A DNA stretch of 34,310 nucleotides from the NCBI GenBank assembly GCA_905207905.1, contig CAJLNC010000021.1:1-34310 (forward strand). The letters run 5' to 3'. This document shows positions 13,551 through 21,791 of the stretch, in pieces. Position numbers and translations under genes: made by a program. Numbering within the stretch: position 1 is the first letter of the stretch; the number at the start of each line of letters is the position of its first letter. Under the pieces are notes generated by a model, which saw only the letters and a list, made by a program, of their open reading frames with translations, was not told the DNA's origin and searched no databases. This DNA is from an uncultured Lachnospiraceae bacterium (lineage in GTDB: Bacteria; Bacillota_A; Clostridia; Lachnospirales; Lachnospiraceae).

Positions 13551-13795
13551 GTTACACTTTGTTACGGTTGGTGTTACAGTTAAAATCCTTTATTTATGCG
13601 GTTGTTACAGTTGTTACACTTAAAAATAAGTTCTTTATATTTTTAATTTTTTTATTTAGATATTATAGGGTATGACATAAAAAGTAAAAATATAAGAATA
13701 TAGAATTTAAGTGTAACTGTAACAACCGTAACATTCAGTAAATACAAGGCTTTGAGACACTTTTTAGCTAATTTTTAACTGTAACATACTGTAAC
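13551..13795. repeat. Mirror array of five GTTAC and five GTAAC motifs around an AT-rich core
   Basis: In this gene-free gap GTTAC occurs at 13,551, 13,561, 13,573, 13,604 and 13,613, and its reverse GTAAC at 13,713, 13,719, 13,728, 13,781 and 13,791. Between them are about 95 bases of very AT-rich sequence. A longer inverted repeat is included: CGGTTGTTACAG..TTACACTTA (from 13,600) against TAAGTGTAACTGTAACAACCG (to about 13,728), with a three-base insertion in one arm. Iterons beside an AT-rich core suggest a replication origin or a multi-site regulator; integrase arm sites are another option. Confidence 0.6.
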
Positions 13796-13975
13796 ATTTT
13801 ATGAAAACTGAAAGGAAGGTAAAAATCCCTGACTGTTGCAGCAGCCAGGGATCCCACATTGTGACAATTTTGGCTGAAATGACATAATGACACTCAGCGC
13901 AAAACTGAAACAAACTATGCAAGTGTTATTATATCATTTCATTCCTGAATTTTCAATGAAGAAAGGAATGATATT
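13796..13975. other. Integrase upstream region with hairpins
   Basis: A hairpin CCCTG/CAGGG with inner CTG/CAG lies near 13,827-13,850. A second inverted repeat, TCATTCCT (13,939-13,946) with AGGAATGA (13,964-13,971), would pair the integrase ribosome binding site into a stem. A 28-codon frame from 13,801 has no support and is not called. Confidence 0.4.
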
Positions 13976-15199
13976 ATGGCAGAAGGTGTTAGAAAACGTG
14001 GTAAAACATGGTCCTATTATTTTGATACCGCAAAAATAAATGGTGAAAGAAATAAGATTGAAAAAGGTGGATTCAAAACACAGAAAGAAGCGTTGGACGC
14101 AAGAGCTGCTGCCATTGCGGAATACAACAACACTGGACGTACATTTTCACCATCTGAAATCAGTGTAGCTGACTATTTGGACTATTGGCTTGAAAATGTC
14201 ATCAAGAAAAATATTGATCACGGTTATTCTTACAACACTTACAGAGACTATGAAGCAAAAATCAGGCTGCACTTAAAACCTACATTTGGTATCTACAAAT
14301 TAAGCAGCTTCCAGTATGCTCCTGACAAAGTTCAAGAATGGGTGGATGCTATGAAATTAAAGGGATTTTCCAAAAATATGATTAAGAATACTCTATCCTG
14401 CCTACAAGGTGCATTGAATTATGCAATATTACCCCTAAAATATATTCAGGCCAATCCCTGCATCCCGGTCAAGGTTGGAAAAATGCCGATAGATGTTGAC
14501 GCAAAGGCTCATGCTGAATACGTTTGCCCTAAAGAAGAATTTGACCGGATCCTGCAACGCTTCCCAGAAAGCAACTATTTTCACCCTTCATTAGTAGTCC
14601 CGTATCATGCAGGTACACGAATTGGTGAAACATTTGCTATTGATCTAAAAGAAGATGTGGACTTTGAAGAACACGAACTACACATCAGGGGACAGCTCGT
14701 TAAGGTAGAAAAAACATGGTTCATCAAACCACCAAAGTATGATTCCTACCGCACAATCAAAATGGGGAAAACATTGGAGAAAATGTTGAAGTCAACAATG
14801 CATCAGCGGAACATAAACCGCATGAAATACGGCAGTAATTATTTGAAAACGTATCTGTTGCCGGATAATTCAATTACCCAGATACGTTCTGACATCATAG
14901 TCCCATATAAGGAATTTACTCCGTTATGCGTGAAGGACAATGGTGATCTGTTGACGCCGGAATCATTTAAGTATTGTGCAAGAGTCATTCACTATGAGCT
15001 AGGCAATTCCCTCTTCCACTCCCATTGTCTCCGGCACACGCACGGGACAATATTAGCAGAGGGTGGTGTGAACCCTAAAACAGTGATGGAACGTCTGGGA
15101 CATAGGGACATCAAAACCACTTTGCAGACTTATACTTTCAATACAGATGTGATGCAGAAAACCGCTGTTGACGTATTTGAACAAGCGTTGCAAGCATAA
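13976..15199 (+). CDS. Tyrosine site-specific integrase
   Basis: The 407-residue protein is a full-length phage/ICE tyrosine recombinase. Residues 1-50 form an AP2-like arm-binding domain (MAEGVRKRGKTWSYYFDTAKINGERN), and about 60-165 are the SAM-like core-binding domain. The catalytic domain shows Arg I in 'YHAGTRIGETFAID', the H-x-x-R box 'HSHCLRHTHGTI', and the terminal 'ERLGHRDIKTTLQTYTF' with His and the nucleophile Tyr. It inserts and, with an excisionase, removes the element. It lies next to the probable attachment site, as usual. The ribosome binding site AAAGGAA is inside a predicted hairpin. It is followed by a strong terminator. Confidence 0.93.
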   Translation: MAEGVRKRGKTWSYYFDTAKINGERNKIEKGGFKTQKEALDARAAAIAEYNNTGRTFSPSEISVADYLDYWLENVIKKNIDHGYSYNTYRDYEAKIRLHLKPTFGIYKLSSFQYAPDKVQEWVDAMKLKGFSKNMIKNTLSCLQGALNYAILPLKYIQANPCIPVKVGKMPIDVDAKAHAEYVCPKEEFDRILQRFPESNYFHPSLVVPYHAGTRIGETFAIDLKEDVDFEEHELHIRGQLVKVEKTWFIKPPKYDSYRTIKMGKTLEKMLKSTMHQRNINRMKYGSNYLKTYLLPDNSITQIRSDIIVPYKEFTPLCVKDNGDLLTPESFKYCARVIHYELGNSLFHSHCLRHTHGTILAEGGVNPKTVMERLGHRDIKTTLQTYTFNTDVMQKTAVDVFEQALQA

Positions 15200-15202
15200 T
15201 AA

Positions 15203-15249
15203 AAAAGCGGTTGGACATTCCGATTAGTTCAGAGTGTTCAACCGCTTTT
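15203..15249 (+). terminator. Intrinsic terminator of the integrase gene
   Basis: AAAAGCGGTTG (15,203-15,213) pairs perfectly with CAACCGCTTTT (15,239-15,249) across a 25-base loop, followed by TTCTTCATTTT. Because both ends are A/T-rich, it could also work on the minus strand. Confidence 0.8.
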
Positions 15250-15278
15250 CTTCATTTTCTATTCACATTATTTTTATG

Positions 15279-15299
15279 GGTGGCAAATCGGTGGCAAAT
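15279..15299. repeat. Direct repeat GGTGGCAAAT, probable integrase arm-type sites
   Basis: GGTGGCAAAT occurs twice in tandem, 11 bases apart (15,279-15,288 and 15,290-15,299), between the integrase terminator and the rlmD-like fragment. Paired short direct repeats at this place are typical arm-binding sites of AP2-type tyrosine integrases. The role is inferred from position. Confidence 0.5.
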
Positions 15300-15335
15300 A
15301 GACTGAACCTTGTACCTTAAAGCCTATAAAAGCCT

Positions 15336-15380
15336 CTATTTCCGCACAAGAAGAGCAACCGTCTCCACATGATCCGTATG
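15336..15380 (-). pseudogene. 3'-end fragment of an RlmD/TrmA-type rRNA methyltransferase gene, probable att site
   Basis: Read on the minus strand, the frame HTDHVETVALLVRK followed by TAG (15,336-15,338) matches the conserved C-terminal end of class-I RNA (uracil-5-)-methyltransferases, where HVETV is nearly invariant. Upstream, the frame continues as KYKTLKGITELLQ without resemblance and meets a stop near 15,430, so only the last 14 or so codons are gene-like. The 3' end of this gene (rumA/rlmD) is a known hotspot for integrative elements, and the fragment sits right beside the integrase. It is most likely the attachment core. The body of the gene is not in the window. Confidence 0.5.
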
Positions 15381-15440
15381 CTGCAACAGCTCCGTTATTC
15401 CTTTCAAAGTCTTATATTTATTTCTCGCTTATTTCTGTTT

Positions 15441-16682
15441 TCAATGCGCAGAGGCTTTCTTCCTTCTGACGGATGCGCTCCAGGCATGCATTACCAGAGC
15501 AACTGCGATTACACCGTAGCACAGGAATACCCGGAAGTACTCACCGATAGCGGCATCTCCAAACAGATTCTTACCTGCTGCGGGAGCCAGGATAAACATC
15601 AGATGGAACAGGATACAGCCCACCAGAGCCTGGGTATTGGTAGCCCGCACTACGGAAGCTCCTCCTACCAGGATCGCAGCGCCTGCATACAGACCCACCT
15701 GGTCTGCAGCTCCATAGGTCTGGAATGCGCCCATATTCTGCACAAAGATCAGCTGTCCCAAGCCAGCCAGTACTGTGGAGAATATGATGGCAATCACACG
15801 CACATGGTTGACATTGATCCCGGAGGCATTGGCCACCGTCATACTCTGTCCCACTGCACGAAACTGCTGGCCCAGCTTGGTACGCATGATAATAATATTA
15901 AAGAGGCAAAGCAGTGCCACAACTCCAAAAGTCACCATGGGGATATTGACCATGGAAAACAGCTCCTTCACCGGCCCTAACTGGGCAAGCCCGGAAACAA
16001 CGGCCAAAGCTGCGATCTGAGCTGCCAGCTTTTTGGGATTCTTCTTATGGCTTCTTGCATAGGTCACTGCCAAAAGCACAATGATCACAGCGGAGAATAC
16101 CAGGATCGCCTGATGGAAAGGCAGTCTCCAGAGAGCGTCCAGGGCAGAGGCAAAGCCTCCCTCCTGAGACAGATCCATGGTATTCGCAATTCCCACAGAA
16201 CCTTTAATGGTCAGATTCGGATTGTTAATGGGAATAATATTGTCAAAAATGAAGAGGAACAAAAGCTGGTAAAGTCCATTGGCAAAATACGCCATAATCA
16301 TGGAACCGATCATCTCCTGGCCCTTCATCTTATTCAGCAGCCGCCCAATCAGCCAGCCAAAAACCGTTCCCAGGGGAATGGTAAGGACAGCCGCCAAAGC
16401 CAGCCCTGCAATGCCCGGAACGCCCCACTCCAGCACCAGAAGGCAGGCAATCTGAGCTGCCATTGCGCCGATGGGAAGGGCAAAGTTGATTCCCATACCT
16501 GCTACAATCGGAATGATCAGGGACAGAACAATAAACAAGTTCCTGGAAAGACGTCCAAAGAGCTCATAGAGCACATAAGAGGGCGTGTATCCGGAAAATC
16601 CCATGAACACGGCACAGAGCAGGATAAACATGATGGTTACACTGTTGTTTCGCAGAAATTCCCGCATATTAATCTTATTCAC
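15441..16682 (-). CDS. ABC sugar/nucleoside-type importer permease
   Basis: The 413-residue protein is a BPD_transp_2 (RbsC-like) permease with about ten hydrophobic segments. It includes the family glycine-rich stretch 'GAILVGGASVVRATNTQALVGCILF' near the end and the coupling region 'LGQQFRAVGQSMTVANASGINVNHVRVIAI' (about 272-301). It passes the solute through the membrane together with the second permease encoded just upstream; the two genes overlap by 8 bases. It is the last gene of the DUF3798 importer operon and stops about 100 bases from the rlmD-like fragment. The substrate cannot be read from the sequence. Confidence 0.87.
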   Translation of the reverse strand: MNKINMREFLRNNSVTIMFILLCAVFMGFSGYTPSYVLYELFGRLSRNLFIVLSLIIPIVAGMGINFALPIGAMAAQIACLLVLEWGVPGIAGLALAAVLTIPLGTVFGWLIGRLLNKMKGQEMIGSMIMAYFANGLYQLLFLFIFDNIIPINNPNLTIKGSVGIANTMDLSQEGGFASALDALWRLPFHQAILVFSAVIIVLLAVTYARSHKKNPKKLAAQIAALAVVSGLAQLGPVKELFSMVNIPMVTFGVVALLCLFNIIIMRTKLGQQFRAVGQSMTVANASGINVNHVRVIAIIFSTVLAGLGQLIFVQNMGAFQTYGAADQVGLYAGAAILVGGASVVRATNTQALVGCILFHLMFILAPAAGKNLFGDAAIGEYFRVFLCYGVIAVALVMHAWSASVRRKKASAH

Positions 16683-18600
16683 GGCTTACACCTCCTGATT
16701 TCGTCAGAGCATACAGAATGATACCATTGGAGATCAGGATACGCATGATCTCAGAAATCATACTCTGCGGTACAATCGCATTTACCACCGGAGAGCCCAG
16801 GGTCAGCACACCGTAATACAGGAAGGTACCGATAATTACATGGCTGATCTTGGCCCTGGCCGTAGTGGCTCCGCCAATCAGAATTGCGGCTGCGCACAGA
16901 AAGCCCATCTGTCTGGGAGCCTGATACAGCTGCATAAATCCATAGCTCTGTCCGTAAACTACAATTCCCACTGCTGCCAGCATGGTAGAGAGCATGGTAC
17001 CAATGATACGCATCTTATCTACATTAATGCCGGTAGCTGCTGCAAACCGGGGATTGGCCCCAGCGGCGGACATGGCGATACCAGTTTTGGAACGCATGAA
17101 CAGCCATACCAGAAAGCAGCACAGCGCAAAGAACAGCAGCAGTCCGGTAGGAATCGTGATACCGAAAATCTTAAAGGATAAAAAGTCATTTAACAGATGG
17201 CGGTAAGAAGTCTGAAGTCCGATGGTGGTACGCAGTCCCCGCCCCAGAGGCCATTTCATAATCTTGCTCTGGAAGGGCAGTACCAGCCAGGCAATACACA
17301 TCAGGGATACAACCGAAAAGCCCACATAGGTGGTGACGCTCATCTCGCTGCCCTTCAGCCGGTTTAACAACAGGCCGTACAAGAAGCCGGTCACTGCGGA
17401 AATAGCCAGACCTACCACAATGGCAAACAGGAAGCCAAACCAGCCGCTGAAACCAAATTCAATACAGAGAAGCCCTCCGATCAGTCCTCCGATAATACCA
17501 ATCGGCAGTCCTAAGTTCAAACTGATACCGCACTGGATACCAGGCAGCATTGCCAATACCAGAACGCCGTTCATTCCAAGACGCACCAGAGTATTTCCAA
17601 GCTGTCCCGGAAGAGACAGATTATAGATCACTGCCAGCAGGCAGAGCAAAATGTAAAGCATTCCGATAATCAGTCTGGGGAAGCCCAGTTTCTTTACCAA
17701 CGGGGTATAGAAGAAAACGACCAGAGCCAGAATCACCAGTCCCACCGCGCTGGTGGTAAGTGTCTTGCCCTGACGCATAATCGCACCCTTCATACCGGGC
17801 TTCATGCCGCTCATGGACAGCGCTCTGTCGTACTGGGTCTCAAAAGTATCTCCCTGCTGAGCCACTGTTGTGGTAATGGTCTCTTTCAGGGTCGCAAGGA
17901 TATCGTCTGTAAGAGCTGGAAATACCTTTTTAATCTCTGTGCAGAGTCCCTCATAAGCAGTGTCCACTTCTGCTGCCAGAGTCAGCATCTCCTCCGTAGC
18001 CGTAAAGCCGGACAGATCCACCTCCGTCTCCATGGCCATATCGTCTCCCATTTCAGAGCCGTCATCCATCGCTGCATCCTCGCCTGCCCCCTCTTCCGGG
18101 CCGGCCGCTGCTTCTGACTCTGCAGCGGCATCTGCCGCCTGATCCAAAAGCTCTTTATTTTCTTCTATGTAACGGGCCTGTGCAGAAGCTTCCTCTGCAA
18201 AATAGGCTTTCTGAGCCTCTGCCAGCACATTCAGCGCGGCTGCCAGAGGAGCGGTATCAATGGAGGTAAGATCCACAGATCCGATTCCCTCCTTCTCAGC
18301 CAGAGCTCTGGCCTCTTCCTCCGCCTTGGCAGAAGCCTCCCGGATCTGCTCCATGCCTCCGCCTTCCTCCCGGACTTTGGCGGTAGCCGCCATTTTTTCC
18401 GCATTTACATAGGCATCCACTGCGCCTGTACCGGCAGTATTCAAGATTGCCTGAAGACGCATATCACTTAAAATCTGGCTTCCGCTCTCAGAAGAACGGG
18501 AAGCGAGACCAAACATTCCCACACCGGCGCACGCCACTGCTCCTATCACAATGAGGATGCAGGCAAGCAGCTGCGGTTTTTTTACCTTTAATTTTCCCAT
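16675..18600 (-). CDS. ABC importer permease with a large extracytoplasmic insertion
   Basis: The 641-residue permease starts at ATG 18,600 (MGKLKVKKPQ), with AAGGGG upstream inside the end of the ATPase gene; a longer frame to 18,720 overlaps that gene and is rejected. After a first membrane helix (about residues 11-33) comes a soluble stretch of about 240 residues, rich in A and E (coiled-coil-like), with a very acidic, Met/Asp-rich part (AAAGPEEGAGEDAAMDDGSE...). BPD_transp_2 membrane helices fill the rest, including 'LIGGATTARAKISHVIIGTFLYYG'. Ordinary family members are about 330-400 residues. It pairs with the 413-aa permease and the double ATPase. Confidence 0.85.
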   Translation of the reverse strand: MGKLKVKKPQLLACILIVIGAVACAGVGMFGLASRSSESGSQILSDMRLQAILNTAGTGAVDAYVNAEKMAATAKVREEGGGMEQIREASAKAEEEARALAEKEGIGSVDLTSIDTAPLAAALNVLAEAQKAYFAEEASAQARYIEENKELLDQAADAAAESEAAAGPEEGAGEDAAMDDGSEMGDDMAMETEVDLSGFTATEEMLTLAAEVDTAYEGLCTEIKKVFPALTDDILATLKETITTTVAQQGDTFETQYDRALSMSGMKPGMKGAIMRQGKTLTTSAVGLVILALVVFFYTPLVKKLGFPRLIIGMLYILLCLLAVIYNLSLPGQLGNTLVRLGMNGVLVLAMLPGIQCGISLNLGLPIGIIGGLIGGLLCIEFGFSGWFGFLFAIVVGLAISAVTGFLYGLLLNRLKGSEMSVTTYVGFSVVSLMCIAWLVLPFQSKIMKWPLGRGLRTTIGLQTSYRHLLNDFLSFKIFGITIPTGLLLFFALCCFLVWLFMRSKTGIAMSAAGANPRFAAATGINVDKMRIIGTMLSTMLAAVGIVVYGQSYGFMQLYQAPRQMGFLCAAAILIGGATTARAKISHVIIGTFLYYGVLTLGSPVVNAIVPQSMISEIMRILISNGIILYALTKSGGVSRE

Positions 18601-18601
18601 T

Positions 18602-20203
18602 CTACTCACCCCTTCTTTCCGGCTTGATACCTGACATTGCCAGGCCAAAATCTGCGTCTGAGCTGTCCACCGGCAGCACATCCACCACCCGGCCCTCAGA
18701 TACGATGGCAATATTATCACAGATGGAACGCAGCTCCATCAGCTCGGAAGAAATCATCACAACCGTCATGCCAAGCTCTCGGTTTAACTTTACCAGGGTC
18801 TCCAGCACCAGCTTCTTAGCGCCGATATCAATGCCTCTGGTAGGCTCTGACACAAACAGCACCTTTGGGTTCATGGCCAGGGCTCTGGCAATACACACCT
18901 TCTGCTGGTTTCCTCCGGAAAGGGTACCGGTATGCTGCAGAGAAGATACGCAGCGGATGTCCAGCTCCTGAATCATCTTTTCCGCATATTCCCGAATCGC
19001 CTTGGTATCCTTCTGGGTAAAGCACAGAATTTTCTTTGTAAAATCGCCGTTGATCTGCATGGCGTTAAACACAATATTATCCTCAATGGACTCATCCAGC
19101 AAAAGTCCTACGCCCCGGCGGTCTTCAGAAACCATGGCCATACCGGCAGCCAGCGCTGCTCTGGCATCATTCAGCTTCACCGGCTGGCCAAAAAGCGTAA
19201 CTTCGCCTTCCGCCTCACAGACACCCATGATACCGTTGGGCACCCCGATCTTCCCCTGTCCGGCCAGGCCGCCGATACCGAAGATCTCACCCTCATGCAC
19301 TTCAAAGGACACATCCTTTACCATCTCACCGGGCATCGTTACCTTCAGATGCTCTGCCTTCAGGGCAATGGGCGTATCTTTGGAAAAGGTTCTGGCTTCT
19401 GCCTTCACAAAAGAAAAGCCTCCGGCTTCCCGGCCGATCATCAGTTCCGCCAGACGCACAGCACTGGTATCCTTAGTCTCGCAGGCGGTCACCAGCTGAC
19501 CGTCCCTGAGAATAGTCACGCCCTGAGCGGCATTAATTACCTCGTCCAGACGGTGGGTAATAAAAATAATGGCGATGCCTTTGGCGGCAATCTCCTTCAT
19601 CACAGACAGAAGCTGCTCTGCTTCACTCTCTGTAAGCACAGCGGTCGGCTCATCAAAAACCAGCAGCCTCACGCCTTTCTTATCAATCTCACGGGCAATC
19701 TCTACGAACTGCATATAACCTACCGGCAGTCCGTTTACCATCGTATACTCGTCAATGCTCATTCCCACACTGTCCAGGGCTTCCCTGGCATCCATAGACA
19801 TCTGCTTCATGTCCAGAGACTCCATTTTGGAACCAAAGACACGGGACATCATATTCGGTTTGGTAATCTCGCGATTCAGCTTAATATTTTCGGTGATAGA
19901 AAAACCAGGCAGGAGCATAAACTCCTGATGAACCATACCGATCCCCTTCTGCATTGCATCGTGTGGGGAGGTAATTACCGTCTTTTCCCCGTCAATCAAA
20001 ACTTCACCGGAAAATCCTCCTGTTGCATGAATCACGGGCATACCAAAAAGAATATTCATCAGTGTACTCTTTCCCGCACCATTTTCACCCAGCAACGCAT
20101 GTATTTCTCCCGGACGAATTTTTAACGATACATTGGATAGAACAGTATTTTCACCGTACGTTTTGGTGATATCTTTCATCTCCAGAATGTATTTTGCAGC
20201 CAA
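18602..20203 (-). CDS. Double-domain ABC importer ATPase (RbsA/MglA-like)
   Basis: The 533-residue protein carries two fused nucleotide-binding domains. The first has Walker A GENGAGKST (about 39-47), a Q-loop region 'MVHQEFMLLPGF', and Walker B 'LLVFDEPTAVL'. The second has a degenerate P-loop 'GGLAGQGKIGVPNG' and an intact signature LSGGNQQKV with 'LFVSEPTRGID' (Ser-Glu in place of Asp-Glu in Walker B). This asymmetry is usual in sugar and nucleoside importers. The start is a TTG at 20,203 with AGGAGG 7 bases upstream. It powers the two permeases encoded downstream; a hairpin between it and the binding-protein gene probably lowers its expression. Confidence 0.92.
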   Translation of the reverse strand: MAAKYILEMKDITKTYGENTVLSNVSLKIRPGEIHALLGENGAGKSTLMNILFGMPVIHATGGFSGEVLIDGEKTVITSPHDAMQKGIGMVHQEFMLLPGFSITENIKLNREITKPNMMSRVFGSKMESLDMKQMSMDAREALDSVGMSIDEYTMVNGLPVGYMQFVEIAREIDKKGVRLLVFDEPTAVLTESEAEQLLSVMKEIAAKGIAIIFITHRLDEVINAAQGVTILRDGQLVTACETKDTSAVRLAELMIGREAGGFSFVKAEARTFSKDTPIALKAEHLKVTMPGEMVKDVSFEVHEGEIFGIGGLAGQGKIGVPNGIMGVCEAEGEVTLFGQPVKLNDARAALAAGMAMVSEDRRGVGLLLDESIEDNIVFNAMQINGDFTKKILCFTQKDTKAIREYAEKMIQELDIRCVSSLQHTGTLSGGNQQKVCIARALAMNPKVLFVSEPTRGIDIGAKKLVLETLVKLNRELGMTVVMISSELMELRSICDNIAIVSEGRVVDVLPVDSSDADFGLAMSGIKPERRGE

Positions 20204-20239
20204 TGTTATTCCTCCTCTTTCACTTCCAGCTTTCTTTTC

Positions 20240-20278
20240 AAAACGACCCGCCTCAATTCACGAAGCGGGCCGCGTTTT
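20240..20278 (-). terminator. Attenuator-like hairpin between binding protein and ATPase genes
   Basis: On the minus strand AAAACG and CCCGC (split by a CGG bulge) pair with GCGGG and CGTTTT, ending in a short U-run. Such a leaky terminator after the binding-protein gene is common in ABC operons and gives more binding protein than transporter. Confidence 0.65.
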
Positions 20279-20315
20279 CTTCTCTCTATTCCTGGCTTAT
20301 AAGATTCCAGTAAAA

Positions 20316-21452
20316 TTATTCCAGATAATCATTGAAATCAACAGGAGCAAGCAGAACTGTATAGTAATTGTCCAGAGTTGTTCCATCTGCATTGACATAA
20401 GGCTCAACAGTTGCGCCTTCGCAGGCTTCCTGGAACATGGCAACTACCTTCTCAGCATCGTTGCGCTCAGTAATCTCGCCGTTGATGAAGCTCTTTGCGT
20501 AATTTACAGCCACATCAATGATGGTCATGTTAACCGGTGATGCCCATGTGGAATAACGTCCTACTGCGTCATGCTCAGCCAGCTTCTCAGCGATTGCCTT
20601 CAAAGCAACCGTATCATCTCCTCCTACAGAGATCTCCAGGCCAAGAGATGCCGGGAATGCATGGTAGGGGCTGGGGCAGCAGGGCTGCGGATAGTAAGCA
20701 TTGGGCTCGTCAAGAACAGCTGCCTGCAGCGGCTCCTGCATGGAGCAGTTGGTGGTAAAGAAAGCAACCTTTTTGCCAGCATACTCTTCCAGCTTAGCGG
20801 GAACATCTTCCAGAATGAACTGCTGTGCGCCGGAAACACCTGCATCGCCAGTGGGGTCGGGAGCAGTAGCTTCTACATACTGAATACCCAGTGCTTCACA
20901 GTTTGCTTCCAGGTTTGCCTTACGGGCTGCGATGGTCTCCATAGCCAGGTGACGCGGGAAGGAGTAATGTACAAATACCTCAATGCCCCAGTTTGCACAG
21001 GTCTCTGCAATGGTATCTCCCTGCTTCGCCTCATTGGTGTAGAATACCAGATCTGCTGCCTCAGAGATTACCAGGGGATCCTCCTGGGGAACTCCGGCAA
21101 TCAGAAGAATGTCGTCACGTCCCAGCTCTCCGCGGATCTTATCAAAAGCTGCCTTTGTTCCGGGAACTGCCTGACAGATGATGATAGCCTTTACCTCCGG
21201 ATCTGATGCAAAAGATACCAGCTTAGAGATGGTGGTCTCAGTCTCAGATGCAAAGTTATCCGGATAAGTGTCTGTAACGATGTGATCCGGATCCGCTGCG
21301 GCTGCACGCTCAGCTGCACGGAACTCCTCCTCACCCTGGGAGGTGGTGCCGGTCAGGATGGCGATCTTCCAGTTGTCCTCCTCTGCAAATGCGCCTGTGG
21401 CAAATGCGAGGCACATAACCATGGACAGTAACAGTAAACCTAACTTCTTCAT
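20316..21452 (-). CDS. DUF3798-family extracytoplasmic solute-binding protein
   Basis: The 378-residue protein has a clear signal peptide (MKKLGLLLLSMVMCLAFATGAFA, cleavage about residue 24) without a convincing lipobox. The mature part follows the periplasmic-binding-protein pattern ('WKIAILTGTTSQGEEEFRAAE', 'AIIICQAVPGTKAAFDKIR', 'GKKVAFFTTNCSMQEPLQAAV') and matches the DUF3798 family as I know it. It would capture the substrate outside the membrane and deliver it to the permeases. It has its own promoter (TTGCAC-17-TATAGT, 21,506-21,534) and an AGGAGG site. The substrate of this family is not established. Confidence 0.85.
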   Translation of the reverse strand: MKKLGLLLLSMVMCLAFATGAFAEEDNWKIAILTGTTSQGEEEFRAAERAAAADPDHIVTDTYPDNFASETETTISKLVSFASDPEVKAIIICQAVPGTKAAFDKIRGELGRDDILLIAGVPQEDPLVISEAADLVFYTNEAKQGDTIAETCANWGIEVFVHYSFPRHLAMETIAARKANLEANCEALGIQYVEATAPDPTGDAGVSGAQQFILEDVPAKLEEYAGKKVAFFTTNCSMQEPLQAAVLDEPNAYYPQPCCPSPYHAFPASLGLEISVGGDDTVALKAIAEKLAEHDAVGRYSTWASPVNMTIIDVAVNYAKSFINGEITERNDAEKVVAMFQEACEGATVEPYVNADGTTLDNYYTVLLAPVDFNDYLE

Positions 21453-21470
21453 ACTTCTTTCCTCCTTTTT

Positions 21471-21492
21471 ACACTTTATTACTTTGAAGTGT
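21471..21492 (-). other. Leader hairpin of the DUF3798 operon
   Basis: ACACTT (21,471-21,476) and AAGTGT (21,487-21,492) form a short hairpin between the promoter start point (about 21,499) and the ribosome binding site. It may stabilise the message or be an operator-like palindrome. Confidence 0.4.
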
Positions 21493-21505
21493 AGAATACT
21501 TTTTT

Positions 21506-21534
21506 ACTATACCATCTTTTTTGTCACTGTGCAA
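21506..21534 (-). promoter_or_regulatory. Promoter of the DUF3798 ABC operon
   Basis: On the minus strand TTGCAC (21,529-21,534), a 17-base spacer and TATAGT (21,506-21,511) form a good sigma-A promoter with start near 21,499, about 50 bases before the gene. Confidence 0.75.
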
Positions 21535-21604
21535 GGTTAAATTGTTAAAAACTGTTCCTTATTTGCCAAAAATTTTACGTTTTTTTAATTTTTACAAAAA
21601 AAAT

Positions 21605-21785
21605 AGCCAAAAAAAGAAGGATGTCAACATTTTTTATGACATCCTTCTTTAAATTATCGTCTCCATTGGACTCTTCTCCTTTGTATCTACTTTGGGTTAA
21701 ATCATTCGTATTTCGGTGGTCTGTACCTCCTTTTCTTTCAAATTTGCTTTTGCATCTTTGTTGTTTTTTCTCTTCTGTTGTTTAT
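21605..21785 (-). ncRNA. Candidate small RNA with its own promoter and terminator
   Basis: A perfect consensus promoter (21,792-21,820) would start a minus-strand transcript near 21,785, which ends at a strong terminator near 21,605. The transcript of about 180 bases has no frame longer than a few codons, although it carries AGGAGG and AAAGGAG stretches near 21,729 and 21,680. A five-codon frame (ATG GAG ACG ATA ATT TAA) follows the second. This suggests a regulatory RNA, possibly an SD-rich decoy or an antisense-type RNA, or a very short leader peptide. No known family is recognised. Confidence 0.45.
21613..21650 (-). terminator. Strong intrinsic terminator, 14-bp perfect stem
   Basis: AAAGAAGGATGTCA (21,613-21,626) pairs perfectly with TGACATCCTTCTTT (21,637-21,650). 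On the minus strand the hairpin is followed by a run of U's and a further U-rich stretch, an excellent intrinsic terminator. Confidence 0.9.
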
Positions 21786-21791
21786 GTCTGT

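Noticed and set aside
13801..13887. 28-codon plus-strand frame before the integrase
   Set aside because: No ribosome binding site and it contains the hairpin at about 13,827-13,850; probably non-coding.
15369..16721. Plus-strand frames of 203 and 224 codons
   Set aside because: They lie antisense to the 413-aa permease gene; no ribosome binding site or recognisable domain.
18932..20125. Long plus-strand frame of 397 codons
   Set aside because: It is antisense to the ABC ATPase gene and reflects the codon pattern of that gene; no start site or family.
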